Origin: Bacillota bacterium | GTDB taxonomy: Bacteria; Bacillota; Clostridia; Lachnospirales; CAG-274 | Length of the DNA: 9,295 nt | Direction: 5' to 3' | Assembly (NCBI GenBank): GCA_017627115.1 | Contig: JAGAHK010000141.1 | Span: forward strand, 1-9,295 | Part shown: in pieces, positions 1-6,642 of the stretch | Layout: every line of letters starts with the position of its first letter | Numbering within the stretch: the stretch's first letter is position 1 | Position numbers and translations under genes: made by a program | The notes under the pieces: generated by a model | Seen by the model: the letters and a program-made list of their open reading frames with translations, nothing else | Told to the model about the DNA's origin: nothing | Database searches by the model: none

Positions 1-7
1 CTTGCGC

Positions 8-50
8 CGACTGCGAGCCGCAAAGCGGCTTTATTCCTTGTACGCAGTCG
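8..50. repeat. nested inverted repeat (hairpin/cruciform) at left edge
   Basis: An outer 8-bp stem, CGACTGCG (8-15) with CGCAGTCG (43-50), encloses an inner 6-bp hairpin, AGCCGC (16-21), loop AAA, GCGGCT (25-30), followed by TTTATT. The inner hairpin plus short T-rich stretch could be a weak terminator of a gene ending left of the window. The upstream gene is not visible, so this is only a structural call. Confidence 0.4.
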
Positions 51-68
51 TGTGCATGCCCCGCAGGG

Positions 69-106
69 TTATAGTAAAGGACATTTTTAAATGTCGTTTA
101 CTATAA
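69..106. repeat. 38-bp near-perfect palindrome made of two MITE-type terminal repeats
   Basis: The left half begins TTATAGTAAAGGACA and the right half ends TGTCGTTTACTATAA. The two 19-bp halves match at 17 positions. The right half (92-106) is the exact reverse complement of the terminal repeat at 6643-6657, and the left half differs from that repeat by one base. It looks like the two ends of the 6643-6832 element joined with almost no interior, either a minimal copy or an internal-deletion remnant. Confidence 0.65.
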
Positions 107-107
107 T
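78..107 (+). promoter_or_regulatory. possible promoter formed by the palindrome, upstream of the GGDEF gene
   Basis: A perfect -10 box TATAAT (102-107) overlaps the outer edge of the right terminal repeat. An imperfect -35, AGGACA (78-83), lies 18 bp upstream inside the left repeat. Transcription would start near 114 and leave a leader of about 40 nt before the ATG at 153. The -35 matches consensus at four of six bases, so this is a candidate only. Confidence 0.35.
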
Positions 108-152
108 AATTTCTTATTTTGCTTATTAAGCATTTAAAAGGTCGGTGATTTG

Positions 153-1898
153 ATGAAGAGTTTTGCCACAGCCGTTTTTGATTTTCTGTTCACGGTCAAA
201 ACGGCAAATGTTGAATTTTTTGATACTTTCGGTTCAAAGATACAGCGTTCGTTCTTTGCGTATATTCACGAAGAAGACCTGCCGAAGCTTCAGCAGCTTG
301 TGGAGGATCTTCCCGAAACGCATGAAGTAAACCATGTTGTCCGCATACGCGACAAAAATGGTGAAATTCTGCTTATTTTGCTTAAGTTGAGCCTTGTACA
401 TATGGGCGAAGAAGATCTGATAGAAGCATATTTTATAGATATTTTGCAAACCGAAGCCAACTATAACGAGCTGGTCGAAAAACTCCAGATCACACGCCAA
501 CACCTTACCAATATGGAATTGGTGTGCTTTGAGTATTCCCCTGCCACCAAGAACATCAAGATATTTACCTATTCGCTTAACCAGGCAGTACCGCTTTATG
601 ACGGCGATTTTACCGAATGGAAGATGGCAGCGCTTGACAACGGCTTCATACCCGAAGACCAGAAAGAGGTATTCCACGCTCTTTGCTTCGATCTTGAAAG
701 CTGCAAAAACAGTTTTATGTACAGATTAAGAAGTGCGGCCTTCACAAAGGGCGAAAACATTGAGGACAATGTTGTACGCTATTCGACCATAACAACAACT
801 TTGGGCAACCGCTATGTTATCGGCACGATAACAAGCATCGTAAACAACTCCACGATCGGTGTTGAAAGCACATATGTGCGTACTTACAAAGACCCCATGA
901 CGGGCGTGCTCAACAAAGCATCCGTTGTTAAATACACAAAAAACAGGATCGAAAATCTTATGCCGAGCGAGTCTATAGTTATCGCCATACTCGACCTTGA
1001 CAATTTCAAGACGGTAAACGATACTTTCGGCCACCTTTACGGCGACAAGATAATCATAGAGTTTGCGAACATAATCAGCAAGGTCATCGGAACGCGCGGT
1101 ATTCTGGGACGTTTCGGCGGCGATGAATTTATGATAATGCTTGAGGGCATAAAAGACGAGCTCGATCTCCGCAGCGTGCTCCGCTCCATACGCACAAGCG
1201 TTGAGATGAAATTCAAGGATATAGGCGAGGGCATAAGCCTGACCACTTCCATAGGTGCGGCAACCTACCCCAAGGATGCCAAAACATATGACGAACTGTT
1301 CACAAAGGCGGATTACTGCCTGTATCTTTCAAAAATGCGCGGCAAAAACCGCTATGTAATGTTCGATTATATGATAAAGGAGCACCACTATATCGAAGAT
1401 AAGCTGATGCTTAAAAAGGACCATGCCGCACTTGACCATACCACCTATACACTGCATATGATGGATATGCTGCTCAAAAACGCAAATCCGCCTGTATTTG
1501 ATATACTTGCGGCTGTAGGCGAGCGTTTTCATCTTGACCGTATAAGGGTATTTTTAGGCAGCGATATGGAGCTTAAATACAATTGGGGCTCAACTGCCGA
1601 AGATGAGAACTTTACACAGATCTATGACGATTTTTATCTTGATGCATTCAGCGAAAACAAGAATTACGTTATAAACTATGTGACCAACCTTGAAGTGGCA
1701 TACCCGACCATATTCAACTTTTTAAAGGGCGGACGCACACAGGCAGCCGTGCAGTACCTTTTAGGCAACAAGCAGCATGTTGAGGGTCTTATCTCCTTTG
1801 AGCTGACAGAACGCACGAACCACTGGCCCGATGACGAGATATTCGATTTCACACTTATCGGCTATATGCTTGAGACCTGCGTTTTCGACAAACAATAA
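153..1898 (+). CDS. GGDEF-domain protein, probable diguanylate cyclase with PAS-like and GAF-like sensor regions
   Basis: The 581-aa product probably joins two GTP molecules into the second messenger cyclic di-GMP. The GGDEF domain spans roughly residues 246-405. The active-site GGDEF is intact at 322-326 within RFGGDEF, and the metal-binding DLD (281-283, followed by NFK) and a GHLYGDK stretch are also present. The N-terminal 240 residues look like one or two PAS-type sensor folds, and the C-terminal 160 or so residues look like a GAF-type domain. No signal peptide or transmembrane segment is visible, so it should be cytosolic. The RxxD inhibitory site normally just upstream of GGDEF is absent (both key positions are Gly). 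The ATG at 153 is preferred over the adjacent TTG at 150; the ribosome binding site (AAAGG or GGTGA) is weak. Activity is inferred from the motif; the input signal is unknown. Confidence 0.85.
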   Translation: MKSFATAVFDFLFTVKTANVEFFDTFGSKIQRSFFAYIHEEDLPKLQQLVEDLPETHEVNHVVRIRDKNGEILLILLKLSLVHMGEEDLIEAYFIDILQTEANYNELVEKLQITRQHLTNMELVCFEYSPATKNIKIFTYSLNQAVPLYDGDFTEWKMAALDNGFIPEDQKEVFHALCFDLESCKNSFMYRLRSAAFTKGENIEDNVVRYSTITTTLGNRYVIGTITSIVNNSTIGVESTYVRTYKDPMTGVLNKASVVKYTKNRIENLMPSESIVIAILDLDNFKTVNDTFGHLYGDKIIIEFANIISKVIGTRGILGRFGGDEFMIMLEGIKDELDLRSVLRSIRTSVEMKFKDIGEGISLTTSIGAATYPKDAKTYDELFTKADYCLYLSKMRGKNRYVMFDYMIKEHHYIEDKLMLKKDHAALDHTTYTLHMMDMLLKNANPPVFDILAAVGERFHLDRIRVFLGSDMELKYNWGSTAEDENFTQIYDDFYLDAFSENKNYVINYVTNLEVAYPTIFNFLKGGRTQAAVQYLLGNKQHVEGLISFELTERTNHWPDDEIFDFTLIGYMLETCVFDKQ

Positions 1899-1924
1899 AA
1901 AAATAAAAAAATTTAAAATTTATA

Positions 1925-1953
1925 TTGACAAGGCACGGCATATGTTGTATAAT
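1925..1953 (+). promoter_or_regulatory. sigma-A-type promoter of rplJL
   Basis: There is a perfect -35 TTGACA (1925-1930), a 17-bp spacer, and a perfect -10 TATAAT (1948-1953). A second TATAAT at 1953-1958 is too far from the -35. The predicted start, near 1960, is just before the L10 leader RNA. Consensus strength fits a ribosomal protein operon. Confidence 0.93.
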
Positions 1954-1959
1954 ATAATT

Positions 1960-2064
1960 CGTGCCGTAGACAGCAGGTGTCGCAAGACGTAACGTAAACC
2001 AACCTGCCGAGGATGTAAATTTTGTTTATTTCACCTCTCTGTACTGCGTACCGGGAGGTTTTTT
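1960..2064 (+). ncRNA. ribosomal protein L10 leader (autoregulatory 5' UTR with attenuator)
   Basis: This 5' UTR lies between a strong promoter and rplJ. It contains a stem GCAGGT (1973-1978) with ACCTGC (2002-2007). Inside that stem is a short GTC-GCAA-GAC hairpin with a GNRA tetraloop (1979-1988), and the leader ends in an attenuator hairpin. This layout matches the known L10 leader of Firmicutes, in which excess L10(L12)4 complex binds the leader and reduces expression of rplJ and rplL. The family match is from memory of the consensus, not a covariance search. Confidence 0.85.
2034..2064 (+). terminator. attenuator terminator in the L10 leader
   Basis: Arms CCTCTCTGTAC (2034-2044) and GTACCGGGAGG (2048-2058) pair at 10 of 11 positions, including one G-T, around a TGC loop, and are followed directly by six T (2059-2064). 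It sits about 56 bp before the rplJ start, as expected for transcription attenuation by L10. Confidence 0.85.
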
Positions 2065-2120
2065 ATATGCAAATTACAAACGGCTCCAATAAATTAATAT
2101 TTATACAGGAGGTGTAGAAA

Positions 2121-2621
2121 TTGGCTAAAGTTGAACAAAAGCAGGTCATTGTAAACGAGATCAAGGAAAAGCTTGAAAAGGCTACTTCCGCTGTACTTGT
2201 TGATGCACGCGGTCTTACTGTTGAGCAGGACACAAAGCTTCGTAAGCAGTTAAGAGAAGCAGGCGTTGACTACAAGGTTTACAAGAACACAATGATGAAT
2301 TTTGCTGTAGAGGGTACTCAGTTCGAGGGTCTTAAAGATTACTTTGAAGGTCCCAGCGCTATCGCTATCTGCTACGAGGATCCCACTGTTGCGGCAGCAA
2401 TTCTCAACAAGTTTATGAAAGACGCCAAAGCACTTGAATTCAAGGCAGGCGTTATCGAAGGAACTTGCTATGATGCAAAGGGCATGGCTGCTGTTGCAGA
2501 CATTCCTTCAAGAGAGGTACTTCTTTCAAGACTTCTCGGCAGCTTCCAGGGTCCTATGGCAAGCTTTGCAAGAGTTATCAAGGCTATTGCGGAAAAGCAG
2601 CCTGAGGCAGCAGAAGCTTAA
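2121..2621 (+). CDS. rplJ: 50S ribosomal protein L10
   Basis: The 166-aa product is the base of the ribosomal stalk. Its N-terminal domain binds 23S rRNA with L11, and its C-terminal helix carries L7/L12 dimers that recruit translation GTPases. The N-terminal part reads as typical L10, with AVLVDARGLTVEQ near residues 24-36 and VYKNTMMNFA near 53-62. The Ala/Glu-rich C-terminal helix ends EKQPEAAEA. Length is normal for the family. The start is TTG at 2121, supported by AGGAGGT at 2107-2113; no ATG fits better. It is co-transcribed with rplL, 63 bp downstream, and is expected to be controlled by its own product through the leader at 1960-2064. rplK and rplA are not directly upstream, which differs from the common bacterial order. 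Confidence 0.98.
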   Translation: MAKVEQKQVIVNEIKEKLEKATSAVLVDARGLTVEQDTKLRKQLREAGVDYKVYKNTMMNFAVEGTQFEGLKDYFEGPSAIAICYEDPTVAAAILNKFMKDAKALEFKAGVIEGTCYDAKGMAAVADIPSREVLLSRLLGSFQGPMASFARVIKAIAEKQPEAAEA

Positions 2622-2684
2622 TTATCAATTTTAAACACTACTACACGATTTTTAATTTTAAACTTTTAACGGAGGAAATAAAAA

Positions 2685-3062
2685 ATGGCTAAATTATCTA
2701 TTGAAGAAATCATTGCAGCTGTTAAGGAACTTTCTGTTCTTGAACTTAACGATTTAGTAAAGGCTGCTGAAGAAGAATTCGGCGTATCCGCATCCGCAGG
2801 TGTTGTTGTAGCAGCAGGTGCTGTTGCAGGCGGCGCAGCTGACGAAGAAAAGTCAGAATTCGATGTTGAGCTTACAGAGGTAGGCGCAGAGAAGATCAAG
2901 GTTATCAAGGTCGTTCGTGAAGTAACAGGTCTTGGTCTTAAGGAAGCTAAGGAAGTTGTTGACGGTGCTCCCAAGGTTCTTAAGGAAGCAGCTTCTAAGG
3001 ACGATGCTGAAAACATCAAGAAGAAACTTGAAGAAGTTGGCGCAAAGGTTACTCTTAAGTAA
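2685..3062 (+). CDS. rplL: 50S ribosomal protein L7/L12
   Basis: The 125-aa acidic stalk protein binds L10 as dimers and contacts EF-Tu, EF-G, IF2 and RF3. The N-terminal dimerisation region (about residues 1-33, with [19 protein letters not shown]) is followed by an Ala/Gly/Val-rich flexible hinge (about 34-54). The conserved C-terminal factor-binding domain (about 58-125) contains [19 protein letters not shown] and ends in VTLK. Length and layout are normal. The ribosome binding site GGAGG (2671-2675) is 9 bp from the ATG. It is the second gene of the rplJL unit, and a terminator follows 33 bp after the stop codon. In many Firmicutes rpoB and rpoC lie just downstream, but here they do not. 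Confidence 0.98.
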   Translation: MAKLSIEEIIAAVKELSVLELNDLVKAAEEEFGVSASAGVVVAAGAVAGGAADEEKSEFDVELTEVGAEKIKVIKVVREVTGLGLKEAKEVVDGAPKVLKEAASKDDAENIKKKLEEVGAKVTLK

Positions 3063-3095
3063 TTCAAACCAAAACTTACAAACAGTTCATTCAAG

Positions 3096-3123
3096 GGCTG
3101 CTGCGATCGTGCGGCAGCCTTTT
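3096..3123 (+). terminator. rho-independent terminator after rplL
   Basis: GGCTGCTGC (3096-3104) pairs with GCGGCAGCC (3111-3119) over nine positions, one of them a G-T wobble, around a GATCGT loop, and four T follow. It separates the rplJL transcript from trmK. Confidence 0.85.
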
Positions 3124-3207
3124 CTGATATTCAATAAAAACACCGATAGTCAAAAAAAATTTTTATTCTAAAGATCGGTCATTCCCGTTTTTTTGAAAGG
3201 ATATACC

Positions 3208-3876
3208 ATGCTCAATTTATCCGACAGACTTCTTACCGTGGCACGCGCCGTCCTGCCCTGCACCTGCGCGGCAGACATCGGCACCGACCACGCTTATATA
3301 CCCATATGGCTTTGCGAAAACGGCATTGCAAAAAACTGCATTGCAGGCGATGTCAGCAAAGGTTCGGCTCAAAAAGCCGCCGACAATGTAAAAATGCACG
3401 GTCTTGATGCACAAATCTCCGTTCGCTGCGGCAGCGGGCTTGAAATACTCACAAAATTCGATGCTGTGGACTGTATCATTATTTCGGGCATGGGCGGTAT
3501 GCTTATGCTGGATATACTTAACGGCGGCGATATAACAAAGGTAAAACAGCTTGTTTTGCAGCCGCAGAAAAATATTTCAAAGGTACGCAGGGTTTTGCAC
3601 GCCTCTGGCTTTAAAATCGAAAACGAGTATATTGTTTATGAAGAAAACAAATACTATAATATAATAAACGCACTCCGCGGCAGCGAGGACGCTTACACCG
3701 ACACGGAATACCTGCTCGGCAAAAAACTGCTTGAACAAAAAGCGCCTCTTCTGAAAAGCTTTATTGCGGAGGAAGAACGAAAATACCGCAATATCCTGCC
3801 CCGCACCTACGGCGAGCGCAGGGCGGAGATAGAGAAGATACTTGCTTGTTTTGAGGAGGGAAAAAAATGCTTGTAA
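3208..3876 (+). CDS. trmK: tRNA (adenine22-N1)-methyltransferase TrmK
   Basis: The 222-aa product probably uses S-adenosylmethionine to methylate N1 of adenine 22 in the D-arm of certain tRNAs (COG2384 family, YqfN in Bacillus). The N-terminal Rossmann fold shows the SAM-binding DIGTDHAY at 23-30, GDVSKGS at 47-53, GMGG at 94-97 and LQPQ at 117-120. The C-terminal part is a helical region of about 60 residues ending EEGKKCL. Length is close to the usual 225-240. The ATG at 3208 is preferred because GAAAGGA (3195-3201) lies 6 bp upstream; the in-frame TTG at 3193 would be inside or before that site. The stop overlaps the next start by 10 bp, which suggests translational coupling with the Nif3-family gene, the same pairing as yqfN-yqfO in Bacillus. 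No clear promoter was found in 3124-3207. Confidence 0.93.
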   Translation: MLNLSDRLLTVARAVLPCTCAADIGTDHAYIPIWLCENGIAKNCIAGDVSKGSAQKAADNVKMHGLDAQISVRCGSGLEILTKFDAVDCIIISGMGGMLMLDILNGGDITKVKQLVLQPQKNISKVRRVLHASGFKIENEYIVYEENKYYNIINALRGSEDAYTDTEYLLGKKLLEQKAPLLKSFIAEEERKYRNILPRTYGERRAEIEKILACFEEGKKCL

Positions 3877-4667
3877 AAGATGCAATCGCACTTATGGAGG
3901 AGCTTGCGCCGAAAAGCCTTGCCGAAAAATGGGATAATGTCGGTCTGCTTGTCGGCGACAGGAATGCGGAGGTCACAAAGATACTTTTCGCCCTTGATGC
4001 CGTTGATGAAGTGATAGACGAGGCGGCAGACATCGGCGCACAGCTTATCATCACGCACCACCCCCTTATTTTCAAAGGCGCAGGCAGCGTAAGCACCGAC
4101 ACGGCGCTCGGCAGGCGCATTATAAAGCTTATAAAGAACAATATTTCCCTTTACAGTGCGCATACCAATTTTGATATAGCCGAGGGCGGCACGAACAGTG
4201 TGCTTGCACAGCTGCTTGGACTTACGGACACGGAAGGGCTTGTACCCTCGGGCGATGCCTTTCTCGGCAAGGTCGGCAGCCTGCCCCACCCTATGACTTT
4301 ACGCACTCTTGCGGAACTTATTATGCAAAAAACAGGTGCACCTGCACTTAATATAACAGGTGATGCGGATAAGACGGTAAACCGTGTGGGTCTCTGCACG
4401 GGCAGCGGCGCAGACCGTGATTTTATGCTTGCGGCAAAGCAGAAAGGCTGCGATGCCTACATAACGGGCGATGTAAAGTATCACGAAGCGCAGTTTGCAG
4501 CGGATATAGACCTTGCACTGATAGATGCAACGCATTATTACACGGAAAGCATTGCAATACCTTATTTATGCAAATATATAAGCGAAAAATGCACGGCAGA
4601 CTGTGCAGTCACCAAAGTAAAAGGCGAAAGTTTTAAAACCGTAACACAAGAAACGCTGAAACTATAA
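3867..4667 (+). CDS. Nif3-like dinuclear metal-centre protein (YqfO/YbgI family)
   Basis: This 266-aa protein belongs to the GTP cyclohydrolase I type 2 / NIF3 family (COG0327). These form toroidal hexamers with a two-metal site; the biochemical role is not settled. Metal-ligand motifs are intact: THHPLIF at 63-69 (H64, H65), AHTNFD at 98-103 (D103), and DATHYYTE at 220-227 (H223, E227). WDNVGLLVG (22-30) and GDVKYHEAQ (201-209) are also typical. The length matches the short form (as in E. coli YbgI), without the PII-like insert that lengthens Bacillus YqfO to about 370 aa. The start at 3867 has GAGGAGGG (3853-3860) close upstream and overlaps trmK by 10 bp. The long-standing pairing with trmK suggests a link to tRNA modification, but that is inference. 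Confidence 0.93.
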   Translation: MLVKDAIALMEELAPKSLAEKWDNVGLLVGDRNAEVTKILFALDAVDEVIDEAADIGAQLIITHHPLIFKGAGSVSTDTALGRRIIKLIKNNISLYSAHTNFDIAEGGTNSVLAQLLGLTDTEGLVPSGDAFLGKVGSLPHPMTLRTLAELIMQKTGAPALNITGDADKTVNRVGLCTGSGADRDFMLAAKQKGCDAYITGDVKYHEAQFAADIDLALIDATHYYTESIAIPYLCKYISEKCTADCAVTKVKGESFKTVTQETLKL

Positions 4668-4674
4668 GCGTTTC
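4650..4674. repeat. 8-bp perfect inverted repeat spanning the end of the Nif3-family gene
   Basis: GAAACGCT (4650-4657) and AGCGTTTC (4667-4674) form a perfect stem with a 9-nt loop across the stop codon. No T-tract follows, so it does not look like a terminator. It could modestly shape the transcript between the Nif3-family and M16 genes. Confidence 0.4.
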
Positions 4675-4694
4675 CCGAATAAGACGAGGTAAAT

Positions 4695-5912
4695 ATGGAA
4701 AAAGTCAGATTTGAAAACGGAATTACTCTTGTAATGGAGAAGTTTTACAATATACGCAGCATTGCGGCGGGCATTTATGTCAAGAACGGCTCCGTAAACG
4801 AAACGGCAGCGGAAAACGGCATTTCGCATTTTATCGAGCATATGCTTTTCAAAGGCACGGAAAACCGCAGCGCACGCGGCATTGCCGCAGAAATGGACAG
4901 AGCGGGCGGTGCGCTCAATGCCTACACCACGAAGGAATTTACCTGTTATTACACGCGCGTGCTGGACACCTATTTTGACAATGCCTTTGACATACTTGCG
5001 GATATGTATTTCAACTCCGCTTTTGCGCAGGACGAGATAGAGCGCGAACGCGGTGTTATAAACGAAGAGATAGATATGTATGCCGACACTCCCGACGACC
5101 TTGTACACGAAAACCTTGAAAATGCGGTCTGGGAGGGTTCGTCACTCGGTCAGCCCGTACTCGGCACGCACGATACAATAGCCGCCTTTGACACGAAAAC
5201 GCTCAAAGACTATATGAAAAAGCACTACTGTGCCGACAATACCGTTATATCCATAGCGGGCAATATCGACTATGAAAAGACAGAAGCCCTTGTGCGCCGC
5301 TATTTTGGCGGTCTTGAAACAAGATCTGTTACCCTTTCAACACCCTCGGGTGAAATATACAAGCCTGCTGTTGTGACCTGTTCAAAGGACATAGAGCAGC
5401 AGCATATGTGTATAGCCTTTAAGGGTATCACACGCTTTGACAGCGATATATACACCATGCCCGTACTCAATACCATACTCGGCGGAAGTATGAGTTCGCT
5501 GCTTTTTCAGCATATACGCGAGGAAAAAGGGCTTGCATACAGCATATATTCCGTACACAGCCCATATGAAAACACGGGTCTTTTCACCGTATACGCAGGC
5601 TTTGGACGTGACAAGACGGACATTGTGAAAGAAACGATACTTAACGAGCTTTTCACCTTTGCCGATACTTTCGGTGATGAAGACCTGCTTAACGGCGCAA
5701 AGCAGCAGCTTATAAACGGTTTTCTTATGTCGCTTGAAAACACCTCACAGGTAATGGGTGCGACAGGCAGGTCTATGCTCCTGCGCGGCAAGGTAAACAG
5801 CCGCGAAGAAGCGATAAAAGTGATAGAAAACGTAACTATGGATAAGGTAAAAGCACTTGCAAAACGTGTGTTTGTACCCGAAACGGAAAGCATCTCAATA
5901 GTGGGAAAGTAA
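4695..5912 (+). CDS. M16 family zinc metallopeptidase (processing-peptidase type)
   Basis: This 405-aa protein resembles the beta subunit of mitochondrial processing peptidase and Bacillus MlpA (YmxG). The inverted zinc motif HFIEH is at 45-49 (H45 and H49 as ligands, E48 catalytic), and the third ligand is E125 in VINEEIDMY, 76 residues after H49 as in MPP-type enzymes. A second, non-catalytic M16 half follows (about 190-405) and includes FKGITRFDSDIY and SSLLFQHIREEKGLAYSIYS. No signal peptide or membrane segment is seen, so it is probably a cytosolic oligopeptide-cleaving enzyme. The start ATG at 4695 follows ACGAGGTAAAT. It is 27 bp after the Nif3-family gene and is probably the last gene of the trmK operon. 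The family is certain, the substrate unknown. Length is normal. Confidence 0.92.
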   Translation: MEKVRFENGITLVMEKFYNIRSIAAGIYVKNGSVNETAAENGISHFIEHMLFKGTENRSARGIAAEMDRAGGALNAYTTKEFTCYYTRVLDTYFDNAFDILADMYFNSAFAQDEIERERGVINEEIDMYADTPDDLVHENLENAVWEGSSLGQPVLGTHDTIAAFDTKTLKDYMKKHYCADNTVISIAGNIDYEKTEALVRRYFGGLETRSVTLSTPSGEIYKPAVVTCSKDIEQQHMCIAFKGITRFDSDIYTMPVLNTILGGSMSSLLFQHIREEKGLAYSIYSVHSPYENTGLFTVYAGFGRDKTDIVKETILNELFTFADTFGDEDLLNGAKQQLINGFLMSLENTSQVMGATGRSMLLRGKVNSREEAIKVIENVTMDKVKALAKRVFVPETESISIVGK

Positions 5913-5991
5913 AGGCGCAAAGCCGGGTTGTATATTCGCAAACCCCGCAAGAACTTTGCGGCTCAACAGGAGAAACAGTTTCGCTGCAAAT

Positions 5992-6162
5992 TTCTTGCGT
6001 TTTCGGAGACAGGGGACTGACAACTGTCATGAACGCAGTGAGTGACAGTCGCCTGTCCCCTGTCTTCCGCCCGTTAAGTTCTTGCATTTTTGGAGACAGG
6101 GGACTGACAACTGTCATGAACGCAGTGAGTGACAGTCGCCTGTCCCCTGTCTTCCGCCCGTT
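5992..6162. repeat. two tandem 87-bp units, each a long imperfect hairpin
   Basis: The unit starting at 5992 repeats at 6079 with an offset of 87 bp. Over the first 84 bp the copies differ at only two positions, both in the leader before the hairpin. Each unit contains a hairpin (6005-6068 and 6092-6155). The outer stem has 13 bp with a single T bulge (GGAGACAGGGGAC with GTCCCCTGTCTTCC), then comes a 5x5 internal loop, then a 7-bp inner stem ACTGTCA/TGACAGT with a 13-nt loop. They lie in the gap between convergent M16 and tspO. No long T-tract follows on either strand. The remaining 80 bp (5913-5991) show only weak inverted repeats such as CCGCAA/TTGCGG (about 5946-5960). Confidence 0.9.
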
Positions 6163-6627
6163 TCAGTTCAGTATCGCCGTTCCGAGATTGAGATAGGCGG
6201 CAAAGCTCACCCAAATAATATACGGCGCAAGCAGGTATGCGGACATCTTCGATATTTTTGAAAAAGCTTTCATCGTCATTGCGATAAGCACCCAAAGTAT
6301 CACCAGCCACAAAAGTGCGAAATAATACAGTCCGAACTTAAAGAAAAACACCGACCAAAGGAAGTTGAACCCAAGCTGCACGTAATAAAGCGTGAGTGCG
6401 CTGTCGCTGTTTCTGTCGCCCGAGACCTGCACAAGATATGCCGCAATACCCATAAGGATATAAAGTATTGTCCAGACTATAGGAAAAAGCACGGCAGGCG
6501 GCGAAAGCGGCGGCTGTGCAAGGTTTTTAAAGCCCATCATACCCTCGCGCGAGATATACGCCGACACCGCGCCCGTTATCAGCGGCAGCGCAATATTGAA
6601 AACCAAAGCCTTTGTTTTTGCTTTCAT
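6163..6627 (-). CDS. tspO: TspO/MBR family membrane protein
   Basis: The 154-aa integral membrane protein is of the tryptophan-rich sensory protein/translocator protein family, which binds porphyrins and related ligands; its role in anaerobic Gram-positives is unclear. Five hydrophobic segments are visible, at about residues 6-26, 43-66, 79-98, 101-120 and 128-150. Family features include QPPLSPPAVLFPIVWTILY (38-56) with LMGIAAYLV after it, QLGFNFLWS (84-92), and PYIIWVSFAAYLNL (135-148). Length is typical (about 150-160). The ATG at 6627 is preferred, because the in-frame GTG at 6636 lies inside the ribosome binding site AGAGGTG. The gene converges with M16. The MITE-like element ends 7-8 bp upstream of the ribosome binding site, and a probable promoter lies beyond that element. 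Confidence 0.92.
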   Translation of the reverse strand: MKAKTKALVFNIALPLITGAVSAYISREGMMGFKNLAQPPLSPPAVLFPIVWTILYILMGIAAYLVQVSGDRNSDSALTLYYVQLGFNFLWSVFFFKFGLYYFALLWLVILWVLIAMTMKAFSKISKMSAYLLAPYIIWVSFAAYLNLGTAILN

Positions 6628-6642
6628 AATTATCACCTCTTG

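Noticed and set aside
2666..3094. - strand reading frame opposite rplL
   Set aside because: It is a Ser/Ala/Thr-rich shadow of the highly biased rplL codons; rplL is certain.
3142..3179. ACCGAT/ATCGGT inverted repeat and A/T tracts as a trmK promoter or operator
   Set aside because: The arms are only 6 bp, and no -35/-10 pair with proper spacing was found.
3193..3207. Upstream TTG start for trmK
   Set aside because: It would place the start in the ribosome binding site; the ATG at 3208 has correct spacing and begins the conserved protein.
5836..6117. - strand reading frame with a repeated MTVVSPLSPK segment
   Set aside because: The peptide repeat is only the translation of the duplicated hairpin unit, and the frame has no start signal.
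5992..6162. CRISPR-like array
   Set aside because: There are only two long tandem copies, no spacers and no cas genes.
6628..6636. GTG start for tspO
   Set aside because: The GTG is part of the AGAGGTG ribosome binding site for the ATG at 6627.
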